In this document: piece by piece, positions 1-7,136 of the stretch
Layout of the letters: the number at the start of each line of letters is the position of its first letter
Position numbering within the stretch: the first letter of the stretch is position 1
From: Bacteroidales bacterium
GTDB lineage: Bacteria > Bacteroidota > Bacteroidia > Bacteroidales > UBA10428
Direction of reading: 5' to 3'
DNA length: 7,765 nt
NCBI GenBank assembly: GCA_016938095.1
Contig: JAFGVG010000065.1
Span: forward strand, 1-7,765
Position numbers and translations under genes: made by a program
The notes under the pieces: generated by a model
Told to the model about the DNA's origin: nothing
Database searches by the model: none
The model's input: the letters and a program-made list of their open reading frames with translations, nothing else

Positions 1-989
1 CCCATCATTCCGGGAATTATGGATCCGTCGACTTGTCCGCAAATACCGTTGACCAGTTTATCGCCGACTTCCTCCATGGGGGCAATGAGCATATCGCAGG
101 TTGAAGTGCCCATTACCTTGCTCAGGTAATAAGGTTTTATTTCACCACCAATGGCGCCCAGGTGAGCATCGAAAGCACCCACGCCAACAGCAACCGTTTC
201 CGGCAAACCCAGGCGTTTTGCCCATTCCGGAGAAAGATTGCCCACCTTTACTTCGCAGGTATAGGTTTCTTTATAAAGCCTGTCGCGTAAACCCTTCAAC
301 AGCGGATCGAGCTTCACCAGGAAATCCTCGGAAGGCAGCCCGTTAAAATCGGGGTGCCACATGGCCTTATGCCCTGCTGCGCAACGACTCCGGATAAGGT
401 CAAGCGGATCGGTTTTGCCGGTGAGTATGGCCGGTATCCAGTCGCAATGTTCAACCCACGAAAAAGCAGCATTCCTTACCTGCTCATCGGCGCGCAACAC
501 ATGAAGCACCTTGGCCCAGAACCATTCCGAAGAATAAACGCCGCCTTCGAATTTTGTATAATCGGCACCACCCCAGGTTTTCACCAGGTTGTTAATCTCG
601 TCGGCTTCCTTAGTGGCCGTATGATCTTTCCACAGCACAAACATGGCATTGGGATTCTCTTCGAAGCCGGGCGTTAACGATAGCGGAATCCCTTCGCGGT
701 TGACAGCCACAGGAGTTGATCCGGTGGTATCCACGGATATCGCCACCACATTTGCTGCCACATCGGCCGGTGCTTTAGCCAGTGCATTGATTATGGTTGT
801 TTCGAGTCCTTCTATATAATCGAGCGGGTGCTGCCTGAACTGGTTTTGCACAGGGTTGCAGTATTTACCTTCCTTCCACCGCGGGTAGTAAAATACATCA
901 CCGGCAACTTCGTTACCGGTTGATGCATCTACAATCAGCGACCGCACCGAATCGGTGCCGTAATCAATGCCTATCACGTATTTGTTCAT
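1..989 (-). CDS. araB: L-ribulokinase (AraB), C-terminus beyond window
   Basis: FGGY-family sugar kinase that phosphorylates L-ribulose to L-ribulose 5-phosphate with ATP in the cytoplasm, the second step of L-arabinose breakdown. The ATG is at 989 and 329 full codons are visible; AraB proteins are usually about 550-570 residues, so roughly 230 C-terminal residues lie outside. The N-terminal phosphate-binding motif is IDYGTDSVR (residues 8-16). The stretch VDTTGSTP (86-93) and the blocks ENPNAMFVLWKDHTA, YSSEWFWAK, AGHKAMWH and GTSTCD are those I recall from E. coli AraB, which follows the same order over the whole visible length. GAFDAH (271-276) places the likely catalytic base at Asp274. 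The match separates it from xylulokinase and glycerol kinase. It lies 152 bp downstream of the symporter gene and probably shares its transcript, with a repeat element between them. I see no frameshift or internal stop. Confidence 0.95.
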   Translation of the reverse strand, partial: MNKYVIGIDYGTDSVRSLIVDASTGNEVAGDVFYYPRWKEGKYCNPVQNQFRQHPLDYIEGLETTIINALAKAPADVAANVVAISVDTTGSTPVAVNREGIPLSLTPGFEENPNAMFVLWKDHTATKEADEINNLVKTWGGADYTKFEGGVYSSEWFWAKVLHVLRADEQVRNAAFSWVEHCDWIPAILTGKTDPLDLIRSRCAAGHKAMWHPDFNGLPSEDFLVKLDPLLKGLRDRLYKETYTCEVKVGNLSPEWAKRLGLPETVAVGVGAFDAHLGAIGGEIKPYYLSKVMGTSTCDMLIAPMEEVGDKLVNGICGQVDGSIIPGMM

Positions 990-1019
990 TTGCTAATGTT
1001 TGAAGTTATAACTGAAATG

Positions 1020-1112
1020 TCAGCTGTTGGCTATTGGCTTTTGGCTTTTGGCTTTTGATTAGCTAGTGTTGAAAGTTCTGCTAAAAGCTAACAGCTAAAG
1101 GCTAACAGCTGA
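1020..1112. repeat. Period-7 imperfect inverted repeat between symporter and araB
   Basis: On the plus strand, 1027-1054 consists of four 7-base units (TTGGCTA once, then TTGGCTT three times). The facing arm, 1086-1112, is also built of 7-base units (AGCTAAC, AGCTAAA, GGCTAAC, AGCTGAT-like). The two arms are inverted copies. Outer ends 1020-1028 and 1104-1112 pair perfectly over 9 bp, and 24 of 31 positions match over 1021-1051 against 1081-1111, leaving about 30 unpaired central bases. It sits in the 152-bp gap before araB, so the mRNA could fold into a long imperfect hairpin there. It could be an mRNA processing or stability element, a partial terminator, or a dispersed genomic repeat. The sequence alone does not decide between these. 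Confidence 0.7.
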
Positions 1113-1141
1113 TTCATTAATCCTTGGTTTATAATTATATA

Positions 1142-3016
1142 CTACCAAAAATAGATATAGAATGCGACAATAATGGTCACAATGATTATTGTATGGATTA
1201 CATCCCATTTGTTCCAGCTGGCACGGGTGATCGCTTTTTCTTCGGGAGTAGCTGCATACATGGTGTAATTCAATTGATCTTCGCGGGGAGCAGTGGTAAA
1301 CAGGCTGATAAATATCACCAATGCAATACAGAATATGAAAAGCAATGACGTAAAAATATGGCCATTCACTGAGGCAATACTGTATAAAAATCCATATTGA
1401 TCAGCGAGCATGGTATTCAATGTCCCTGATACCTGGGAAAGCATATTATAAGCATGTTCCTTACTTTCCGGTGTAATGGAGCCCATTGATACAGCTGCAT
1501 CTTTAAGGGAAGCCTGCATTGAATCTCCAATGGCAGGATAGGCGGTAGCAATTTTATCTGATAACGCCTGAATATTGGTTACCAGCAATTCCCTGGTGTA
1601 TTCAGTCACCGCATTCACTTTATTCATCAGCTTCTCAGCTTCAGTAACCAGTGCTACTTTTGCACCTACTGTGACATTCAGGAACAACCTGAACATCCCG
1701 ATGGTAAACCCGGTAATCATCCCCCATAAAGCGGCCTTTGCGGTAGTCCTCTTCCAGAACACCCCAAGCAGGAAAACAGATGCAATCGCCGGGGCGAGCA
1801 ATCCCTGAACTGCCTGCAGGTATTCATAAAGCACTTTACCAAGTCCCAGCATCACGGGTATCCATGCCACGCCAAGAATCACCACCACCACGGTCGCAAT
1901 TCTTCCAACCAAAACCAAATGCTCTTCGTTGGCTTTGGGCTTGAACTTCTTATAAAAATCGCCTACAAACAAGGCTGCCGAAGAATTAAACAATGATGCC
2001 AGGGAACTCATGAGGGCGGCCAACAAGCCACAAACTACAACACCTTTAAAGCCAACCGGCAGCAATTGCGCCACCATTGCAGCAAACGCGGAATCGCTGG
2101 AGGATACATTCAACAGGCCTTTCTGACTTAATGCAAAGGCAATCATTCCGGGAATAAGGAAGATGAAAACCGGCAATAGCTTAAAATAGCCTCCAAGAAT
2201 CGCACCACGCCTTGCCTCCGTTTGATTTCGACCTGACAACACGCGCTGAACAATGAACTGGTCAGTACACCAGTACCAGAAACCAATTACCATTGAAGCA
2301 AGTATTACTCCCGGCCAGGGGAATTCGGGATCGCTGATGGGTCTCATCAAGTGCATATTGTCACCGGCAATACGCTGTACTTCGCCCCAACCACCTACCT
2401 TTGTCAATCCAATGAACAGGATCACAATGGAGCCGATCAATAAAACAGGTGTTTGTAGTACCGAGGTATACATTACGGCCTTCATCCCTCCCAGCACCGT
2501 ATAAATACCTGTTACAACCACCAGGCCAATAGCGCTGATCCAGAAAAAGTCGATGCCCCACATGCTTTCAATGCCAAAAACCTCTTTGAAAACCACACCA
2601 CCGGCATACACCGTGACGGCCACCTTGGTGAGCACATAGCTGACCAGTGATATCCCCGAAAGAATGGAACGCGATCCGGATGAAAAACGCCGTTCCAGGA
2701 ATTCCGGCATGGTAAATATCTTGATCCTGTCGTAAAAGGGGACAAAAACCCATCCCAGCAATAGAATCACCCACGCCTGTATTTCCCAGTGGGCCATTGC
2801 CATACCGCTGATGAAACCTGTTCCGGCCAGTCCTACCAAATGCTCCGAACCAATGTTAGAAGCAAAAATGGAGGAACCGATGGAAACCCAGCCTGCCTTC
2901 TTGCCTGCCAGGAAATAATCTTTCGTATCTTTTTCCCGTTGCAGGAAAACCCAAACAACAATGCCAATAAGGGCAATGAAGAACAACGCAACTACAATCC
3001 AGTCGATGAGAGCCAT
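1142..3016 (-). CDS. SSS-family sodium/sugar symporter, probably L-arabinose importer
   Basis: Inner-membrane solute:sodium symporter of the SGLT type (TC 2.A.21), 624 residues, inferred to import L-arabinose because it lies between an AraR-type regulator and araB. Family signatures are GSSIFASNIGSEHLVGLAGTG (47-67) and LLAALMSSLASLFNSSAALF (331-350). In the latter, Ser337 and Ser338 sit where SGLT proteins have sodium-site serines. The blocks MPEFLERRF, YTVLGGMKAV, DQFIVQRVL and GVFWKRTTAKAALWG are also typical. I read about 14 hydrophobic segments, the last two near 552-575 and 605-623. The oddity is a largely polar, helix-rich stretch at about 452-546 between the segments at 428-448 and 552-575, where SGLTs I know have a short extracytoplasmic loop. 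That raises the length above the usual 500-580. ATG at 3016 gives a normal N-terminus starting directly before the first membrane helix. Substrate is inferred from context only. Confidence 0.9.
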   Translation of the reverse strand: MALIDWIVVALFFIALIGIVVWVFLQREKDTKDYFLAGKKAGWVSIGSSIFASNIGSEHLVGLAGTGFISGMAMAHWEIQAWVILLLGWVFVPFYDRIKIFTMPEFLERRFSSGSRSILSGISLVSYVLTKVAVTVYAGGVVFKEVFGIESMWGIDFFWISAIGLVVVTGIYTVLGGMKAVMYTSVLQTPVLLIGSIVILFIGLTKVGGWGEVQRIAGDNMHLMRPISDPEFPWPGVILASMVIGFWYWCTDQFIVQRVLSGRNQTEARRGAILGGYFKLLPVFIFLIPGMIAFALSQKGLLNVSSSDSAFAAMVAQLLPVGFKGVVVCGLLAALMSSLASLFNSSAALFVGDFYKKFKPKANEEHLVLVGRIATVVVVILGVAWIPVMLGLGKVLYEYLQAVQGLLAPAIASVFLLGVFWKRTTAKAALWGMITGFTIGMFRLFLNVTVGAKVALVTEAEKLMNKVNAVTEYTRELLVTNIQALSDKIATAYPAIGDSMQASLKDAAVSMGSITPESKEHAYNMLSQVSGTLNTMLADQYGFLYSIASVNGHIFTSLLFIFCIALVIFISLFTTAPREDQLNYTMYAATPEEKAITRASWNKWDVIHTIIIVTIIVAFYIYFW

Positions 3017-3040
3017 AGTTTTAGGTATTTTATGTTAAGA

Positions 3041-3074
3041 ATGTTTATTATACATGTTGAATTTGCCTTTCAAA
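3041..3074 (-). promoter_or_regulatory. Possible promoter and palindrome upstream of symporter
   Basis: In the 71-bp gap between the regulator and the symporter, the minus strand carries TTTG (3074-3071), an 18-base spacer, and TATAAT (3052-3047). The second element lies inside a near-palindrome at 3041-3055 (ATGTTTATTATACAT, 12 of 15 positions symmetric). A further perfect ATTTG/CAAAT inverted pair lies at 3061-3075. This could be an internal promoter with an operator on it, letting symporter and araB be expressed separately from the regulator. The -10 resembles the general bacterial consensus rather than the Bacteroidota TAnnTTTG, and AT-rich sequence gives such matches easily. Confidence 0.25.
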
Positions 3075-3087
3075 TGCCAATCAGTGT

Positions 3088-3771
3088 TTATTTATAAATG
3101 GGTACAATGTTCAGGAGATTGTCGGGCGGCACATACCTGTATAAGTAAGCTCCTTTTTTGGATTCGTGCTTGTCCTTCCGCCCTGTGTTTTGCAGTACGC
3201 CAAGCGACAATATCTTTTTCCTGAAATTTCCGGCATCAATCTCGCGTTGGAAAATAGCCTCGTAAAGCTTTTTAAGGTTGGTTATGGTAAAGGTATCGCC
3301 CAGTAGTTCCCTGCCGATGATTTCCACCCCGGCCTTTTGCTGCAGCCGCAACAGCGAATGCATAATCATATCGTAATGGTCGAAAATCAGCTGCGGCAGG
3401 TCGGCTACCGGCCACCATTTAGCGCCATGTTCGCGCACCAGGTCATTGTCCTGTTGCCGTATGCGAATCAGGGCATAATAAGTAACACTCATCACCCTTG
3501 CGGCCGGATCGCGTTTGAGGGCCGAAAAAGCATGAACCTGCTCCTGGTAAATGTTCCTGAGTCCGGTAATATTGTACAACACCCGACGGGCAGCATCGCC
3601 CAGTGTTTCATCTTCATCGACAAAACCACCGAGCAACGACCAGTTGCCCTCCGAGGGCTCAAACCCACGGGGATACAGTAATACTTTGAGCATCTCATCT
3701 TCGTAACCGAAAATAACGCAGTCCACTGCGACGTAATGCCTGGAATGAATTTTATATGGATCGGCATGCAT
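3088..3771 (-). CDS. araR: AraR-type Nudix-domain transcriptional regulator of arabinose use
   Basis: 227-residue cytoplasmic DNA-binding protein with a Nudix fold at about 10-140 and a C-terminal winged helix at about 150-220, the NrtR-like architecture. In Bacteroides an AraR of this type binds L-arabinose through its Nudix domain and represses arabinose genes; assignment here rests on architecture plus position next to the symporter and araB. The Nudix box starts at Gly49 (GFVDEDE) and keeps Arg63, but the REUxEE core reads R-V-L-Y-N-I, so the three catalytic glutamates are lost. That argues for a sensor rather than a pyrophosphohydrolase. The C-terminal block around LKKLYEAIFQREIDAGNFRKK matches the family DNA-binding region. 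ATG at 3771 lies 29 bases from a TATATTTG element. Alternatives are an NrtR of NAD metabolism or another sugar-responsive Nudix regulator, but neighbours favour AraR. Confidence 0.85.
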   Translation of the reverse strand: MHADPYKIHSRHYVAVDCVIFGYEDEMLKVLLYPRGFEPSEGNWSLLGGFVDEDETLGDAARRVLYNITGLRNIYQEQVHAFSALKRDPAARVMSVTYYALIRIRQQDNDLVREHGAKWWPVADLPQLIFDHYDMIMHSLLRLQQKAGVEIIGRELLGDTFTITNLKKLYEAIFQREIDAGNFRKKILSLGVLQNTGRKDKHESKKGAYLYRYVPPDNLLNIVPIYK

Positions 3772-3799
3772 ATGGGCAGAAATTCTGAAAAAACGAAAT

Positions 3800-3807
3800 C
3801 AAATATA
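3800..3807 (-). promoter_or_regulatory. Bacteroidota-type -7 element for araR
   Basis: The minus strand reads TATATTTG, a full match to the Bacteroidota -7 consensus TAnnTTTG, ending 29 bases before the araR ATG. A transcript starting just downstream would have a leader of about 20 bases. I see no good -33 TTG-type element at the usual spacing; that region is filled by the palindrome at 3808-3826, which fits a promoter controlled by a bound protein. Confidence 0.5.
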
Positions 3808-3826
3808 AAAAGTATTTTTTACTTTT
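3808..3826. promoter_or_regulatory. Candidate AraR operator, 19-bp palindrome
   Basis: AAAAGTA (3808-3814) and TACTTTT (3820-3826) are perfect inverted arms around five T residues. The site directly abuts the TATATTTG element of araR, between that element and the upstream terminator, so a dimer bound here would cover the -33 region. NrtR-family regulators bind palindromes of about this size, so autoregulation by AraR is a reasonable inference. I did not find a second convincing copy elsewhere in the window, and the region is AT-rich, which weakens the case. Confidence 0.45.
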
Positions 3827-3829
3827 AAT

Positions 3830-3870
3830 AAAAATCATCCACGAATCACGAGACGCGGATGATTTTTTTT
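3830..3870 (-). terminator. Intrinsic terminator-like hairpin after GH43, possibly bidirectional
   Basis: Bases 3830-3840 (AAAAATCATCC) pair perfectly with 3857-3867 (GGATGATTTTT), an 11-bp stem with a 16-base loop. Read on the minus strand the stem is followed by a T-rich run (TTTTTATT), and on the plus strand it ends in eight T residues (3863-3870). It lies 56 bp downstream of the GH43 stop and just before the araR promoter. It would therefore end the GH51-GH43 transcript and insulate araR. The stem has only a short GC-rich base, so efficiency is uncertain. Confidence 0.65.
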
Positions 3871-3925
3871 GGAATGATATCATCAACAGGCAACTGTGTA
3901 TGCAGCACTACCGGTTTAATGTAAC

Positions 3926-4897
3926 CTACAATTTCACGACAGGCCAACCCGCAGCTTCCCACTCGATTTCGCGCACCAGGAGTTTTGGCTTTCCTCCATC
4001 GGATGCATCGTATCCGTGAAATACCATGTAGTCTTTTTGGTCGAACGAGCAGATACCATTATGACCGACACCCGGCCAGCCGGCATTGCCCTGAACCAAC
4101 AGTGAACCGCCCCCTGCCGCAAGTTCTTTGCCGTTGCGGTCGACATACGGACCGGTGACTGATGCCGAACGCCCGACCATTATTTTGTAGTTGCTGTTGA
4201 CACCCCTGCAACAATAATCGAACGATACAAAAAGAAAGTAATACTCGTTTTTCCGGATGATAAAAGGTGCCTCAATGGCTCCATCACCGGCATTGTCATC
4301 GTTAATACCATACAACCGTTCGCGTGTGGCAAGGGTGTACCATTGCTGGGTGGTATCTATTGCAGTGTAATGGTCATTCAGGCGCACCATTTTGATGCCA
4401 CCCCAGAATGAGCCGAAGTTGAGCCAGCCGGTATTGTTTTCGTCCACCACCAGGTTTGGATCAATGGCATTCCAGTTGTCCCGGTTGGGAACCGACTGGA
4501 TCACTTTTCCATGATCGGTCCACTTGAAAGCCGGATCATCCGGGTTGAGGGTAGGATTGGTAGCCAGGCCGATACATGAGGTATTCTTGCCAAAGCTCGA
4601 AACTGAATAATACAGGTAATAGCGGTTGTGATGGTATGAGATATCGGGAGCCCAGATATGGCCTTTAAAACCTTTGACGGCGCTGACAGCCCATGCCGGA
4701 GGTCTGTCAAAAACCGGTTTTTCTGCCTTCCAGTTTACCATATCGGCTGACGACCAGCAGGAAATACCCACCCCGGTGCAGAAAAGGTAAAACCTGTCCG
4801 CATGCCTTATCATTACCGGGTCGTGAACCGATATGGTTTGTGCTTCCGAAAACGTCAGATTTGCCAACAAAAACAGGCCCCACAATGCTATTCGCAT
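3926..4897 (-). CDS. GH43 family endo-arabinanase, exported
   Basis: Five-bladed beta-propeller glycoside hydrolase, 323 residues from the chosen ATG, inferred to cleave alpha-1,5-L-arabinan. A signal peptide (about 1-20, ending SEAQ) predicts export to the periplasm or beyond; there is no lipobox. The inverting catalytic triad is visible: Asp26 in VHDP (general base), Asp146 in AIDPN, and Glu209 in AIEAPF (acid). The spacing equals that of Cellvibrio CjArb43A (Asp38, Asp158, Glu221, as I recall them) at a constant offset of 12. HIWAPD (80-85), the FDYCCRGVNS-type block and GVGHNG complete the arabinanase pattern. The frame stays open to an ATG at 5008, 8 bp after the GH51 stop. I chose 4897 because the extra 37 residues are not signal-like and would bury the signal peptide. 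Probably co-transcribed with GH51. Exo- rather than endo-action is possible. Confidence 0.9.
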   Translation of the reverse strand: MRIALWGLFLLANLTFSEAQTISVHDPVMIRHADRFYLFCTGVGISCWSSADMVNWKAEKPVFDRPPAWAVSAVKGFKGHIWAPDISYHHNRYYLYYSVSSFGKNTSCIGLATNPTLNPDDPAFKWTDHGKVIQSVPNRDNWNAIDPNLVVDENNTGWLNFGSFWGGIKMVRLNDHYTAIDTTQQWYTLATRERLYGINDDNAGDGAIEAPFIIRKNEYYFLFVSFDYCCRGVNSNYKIMVGRSASVTGPYVDRNGKELAAGGGSLLVQGNAGWPGVGHNGICSFDQKDYMVFHGYDASDGGKPKLLVREIEWEAAGWPVVKL

Positions 4898-5016
4898 CGC
4901 GGCACTTTGCCTGCCAAAAACCCGGCTGAAACCCTTCCAGACATTTTTTTTAAAATGGAGCGGCTCTCCTGAAATGCCCATAAAAGGCACTAATAGTACC
5001 CCCCTCATGTTTTGGC

Positions 5017-6999
5017 CTATTGAAGTTTAATTTTTACAACAGTCAGTGAATACGGATCCAGTGCAAGGGTGAATTTTTTACCCTTTACTTGCAGCGGGCG
5101 CTTCTCCGGACGAATGTTTTCGGGATCCTGCAGGGAATTCATGGCATTCAGGTCGCTGTGCTGCAAAACAGTCATGCTGGCCCCGGGCAACATTCGCCGG
5201 GCAGTTTTCAATACCACGGGTACTTCACTTACCTGTCCGACATAGTTCACCAGTTTAAGAATAACTTCACCGGTATGTTGATCCAGTGTTGCCGAGGCAA
5301 ACACGTCCGATTGGCCGGTAAGGGGTTCGTTTTCACGCAACATATTCAACGCATGCGTACCCTTGTTTACCGAAAACAACTTTTGTACGTAATAATTTGG
5401 CGTTCCAAACGAAGTCAGGTTATCAAACCAGATCAGGTCGGGTGTCCATTGCCAGCCATCGGTATGTGCAAACAACGGGGCATAGGAACACATTACTACA
5501 ATATCGGCATTTCTTTCGAGACCTGTCATGAAGGCTGCCTCCGACAATGCACAATCCCAGTTATTTTTGTTGAGGGGACTTGCCGTACCAACACTTTGTG
5601 CTGCATATTCGCCGGCAAATACCTTATATCCCTTGCGATCATAATTATCATAGCGGCTGGCATTTTCGCGGAACCAAACCGGTGGCCGGTAGTAATGTTC
5701 GTCTACAATCTCCGCTTTTGTGTTTTTCAATGCCTTCAAGGCATAATCAAACAGATCGCCGTCGGGTTGCGGTCCTGTGCCCGACACCAGAACAATATCG
5801 GGATACTTCTCATTGATAGCTTTTTCAAAAAGCAGGTAGCGCTCGAAATACTGCGGCCCCCATTGTTCATTGCCAATGCCCAGGTATTTCAGTTTAAAAG
5901 ATTGGGGATGACCCATTTTGGCACGAATACTGCCCCATTTCGAATCAGCAGGTCCGTTGGCAAATTCTATCAGATCCAGGGCATCCTGAATATACGGATC
6001 GAGCTGATCAAGTGCGACTACCTCTGCCGAATTGAACTGACAGGCCATACCGCAGTTCAGTATGGGCAATGGCTGCGCTCCGAGGTCTTCGGCCAACAGA
6101 AAATATTCATAAAATCCTAGTCCAAAGGTCTGGTAGTAATCGGGGGTAAGTCTGTGCGCGAACTCGGTGTTCCACCTGTTGATGATCATTTGGCGGTCTT
6201 CGACATCGCCGATGGTTTTTTTCCATTGGTAACGTACACCCAGGTTCCAGCCTTCCACGATACACCCACCGGGAAACCTTAAAAATCCGGGATTCATGTC
6301 GGCCAGCATTTGCGCCAGGTCAGCCCGCAGACCGTTGGGCCTGTTTTTCCAGGTATCCGTGGGGAAAAGCGAAATCATATCGATATCGATAAGACCCTTC
6401 CCCTGGAACCAGATATTCAGCCTTGACTGTGCATCGGTAGCAGAAGCCGTTAATTCTGCGCTGTATTTTTTCCATTGTTTTCCGGATGGCTGCAGCCTTG
6501 TCTGGCCAATGGTTTCACCCTTTGCATTTACCAGTTCAATACGCAATGACACATCGCCGGCGTATGGCAGCGATGCCATTACTGAAAACCGGTAACTTTT
6601 GCCTCCATGAATGCCCATTCCCCTGAACCCTGTATTCGTCAGACAGAATTTGCTGCTATCCTCATCGACCTTCACACGGGCAAAACGAGGATTGTTTTCA
6701 TGCGTTGCCCCCCTGTTAATGACAACAAAATGGGATGAATCCTTATCGGTGGTGGTTACTTTCCAACCTGTTTTGGGTTTATAAAACTCGAATGACCGGT
6801 TTTTAACCAGTTCGGCATAAAGACCTCCGTCAGCACCAAAATTGATGTCTTCGAAGAATATACCCCACATGGTTGGCTGTATTATTGCTCCTGGCTTGTC
6901 GACCTCTACATAAACGGGTTTATTATGCTGAGCAATGGAAATGTTTGTCAGGAAAACCAGTGTAGCCAGAAGAATAATGGATTTTGCTGTCTTTGTCAT
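5017..6999 (-). CDS. GH51 alpha-L-arabinofuranosidase, exported
   Basis: Retaining glycosidase, 660 residues from the chosen start, inferred to release terminal L-arabinofuranose from arabinan or arabino-oligosaccharides. Numbering from ATG 6999: signal peptide 1-24 (hydrophobic core, ending SIAQ); N-terminal GH51 strands with MWGIFFEDINFGADGGLYAE (44-63); a carbohydrate-binding-like beta-sandwich at about 80-210; a (beta/alpha)8 barrel opening with FLRFPGG (239-245); and a C-terminal beta-sandwich ending LDPYSLTVVKIKL. The acid/base is Glu378 in GIGNEQWG, the nucleophile Glu464 in FAGEYA. The frame also has ATGs at 7047, 7026 and 7005; 6999 puts a short Lys-bearing n-region before the hydrophobic core. 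The signal peptide and extra sandwich differ from the roughly 500-residue cytoplasmic GH51 enzymes of Firmicutes. It is first in a pair with GH43 and follows a regulator-flanked control region. Confidence 0.93.
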   Translation of the reverse strand: MTKTAKSIILLATLVFLTNISIAQHNKPVYVEVDKPGAIIQPTMWGIFFEDINFGADGGLYAELVKNRSFEFYKPKTGWKVTTTDKDSSHFVVINRGATHENNPRFARVKVDEDSSKFCLTNTGFRGMGIHGGKSYRFSVMASLPYAGDVSLRIELVNAKGETIGQTRLQPSGKQWKKYSAELTASATDAQSRLNIWFQGKGLIDIDMISLFPTDTWKNRPNGLRADLAQMLADMNPGFLRFPGGCIVEGWNLGVRYQWKKTIGDVEDRQMIINRWNTEFAHRLTPDYYQTFGLGFYEYFLLAEDLGAQPLPILNCGMACQFNSAEVVALDQLDPYIQDALDLIEFANGPADSKWGSIRAKMGHPQSFKLKYLGIGNEQWGPQYFERYLLFEKAINEKYPDIVLVSGTGPQPDGDLFDYALKALKNTKAEIVDEHYYRPPVWFRENASRYDNYDRKGYKVFAGEYAAQSVGTASPLNKNNWDCALSEAAFMTGLERNADIVVMCSYAPLFAHTDGWQWTPDLIWFDNLTSFGTPNYYVQKLFSVNKGTHALNMLRENEPLTGQSDVFASATLDQHTGEVILKLVNYVGQVSEVPVVLKTARRMLPGASMTVLQHSDLNAMNSLQDPENIRPEKRPLQVKGKKFTLALDPYSLTVVKIKLQ

Positions 7000-7087
7000 A
7001 ATCATCGGAATTTTACTGTAATTCATAATCGTTAATCTGAAACCCAAAAAATGTTGATATTATAGCTATGGACCCCGACAAGTCAGG

Positions 7088-7136
7088 CCACCTGCTAACA
7101 AGGTAAAATTATACGGCTGTTAATCAAAACAGGTGG
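7088..7136. repeat. GC-rich inverted repeat in the regulator-GH51 gap
   Basis: CCACCTG (7088-7094) and CAGGTGG (7130-7136) are perfect 7-bp inverted arms separated by 35 bases. Inside them CTGTT (7117-7121) and AACAG (7128-7132) form a second, mutually exclusive inverted pair because they share bases with the outer right arm. The transcript could fold two ways here, but no T-run follows on the minus strand, so it is not a standard terminator. It may also be a protein site or coincidence. Confidence 0.35.
7104..7111 (-). promoter_or_regulatory. Possible -7 element for GH51-GH43
   Basis: The minus strand reads TAATTTTA, one base off TAnnTTTG (final G replaced by A), and overlaps a TATAAT at 7113-7108. 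The nearest half of the tandem repeat (7131-7142) starts 19 bp upstream, so an activator bound there would cover the -33 region. A transcript starting here would carry a leader of about 50-100 bases depending on the GH51 start. A second TATAAT-like match lies nearer the gene at about 7057-7062, so the choice is uncertain. Confidence 0.3.

Noticed and set aside
101..677. Plus-strand open frames over araB
   Set aside because: The minus-strand frame gives an uninterrupted AraB with family motifs; the plus-strand products resemble no protein family I know.
1027..1112. CRISPR-like array
   Set aside because: The units are only 7 bases, contiguous and without spacers, so this is a short tandem and inverted repeat.
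3337..3681. Plus-strand open frame over the regulator
   Set aside because: Shadow of the Nudix-regulator coding sequence, with no start context or domain of its own.
3088..3771. Nudix hydrolase with housekeeping function
   Set aside because: The catalytic REUxEE glutamates are missing and a winged-helix domain follows, so a regulator is the better reading.
5089..6120. 343-codon plus-strand open frame antisense to GH51
   Set aside because: It lies wholly within the GH51 gene, whose catalytic motifs and domain order are clear. The translated product is rich in Cys, His and Gln with no recognisable domain, as expected of the opposite strand of a real gene.
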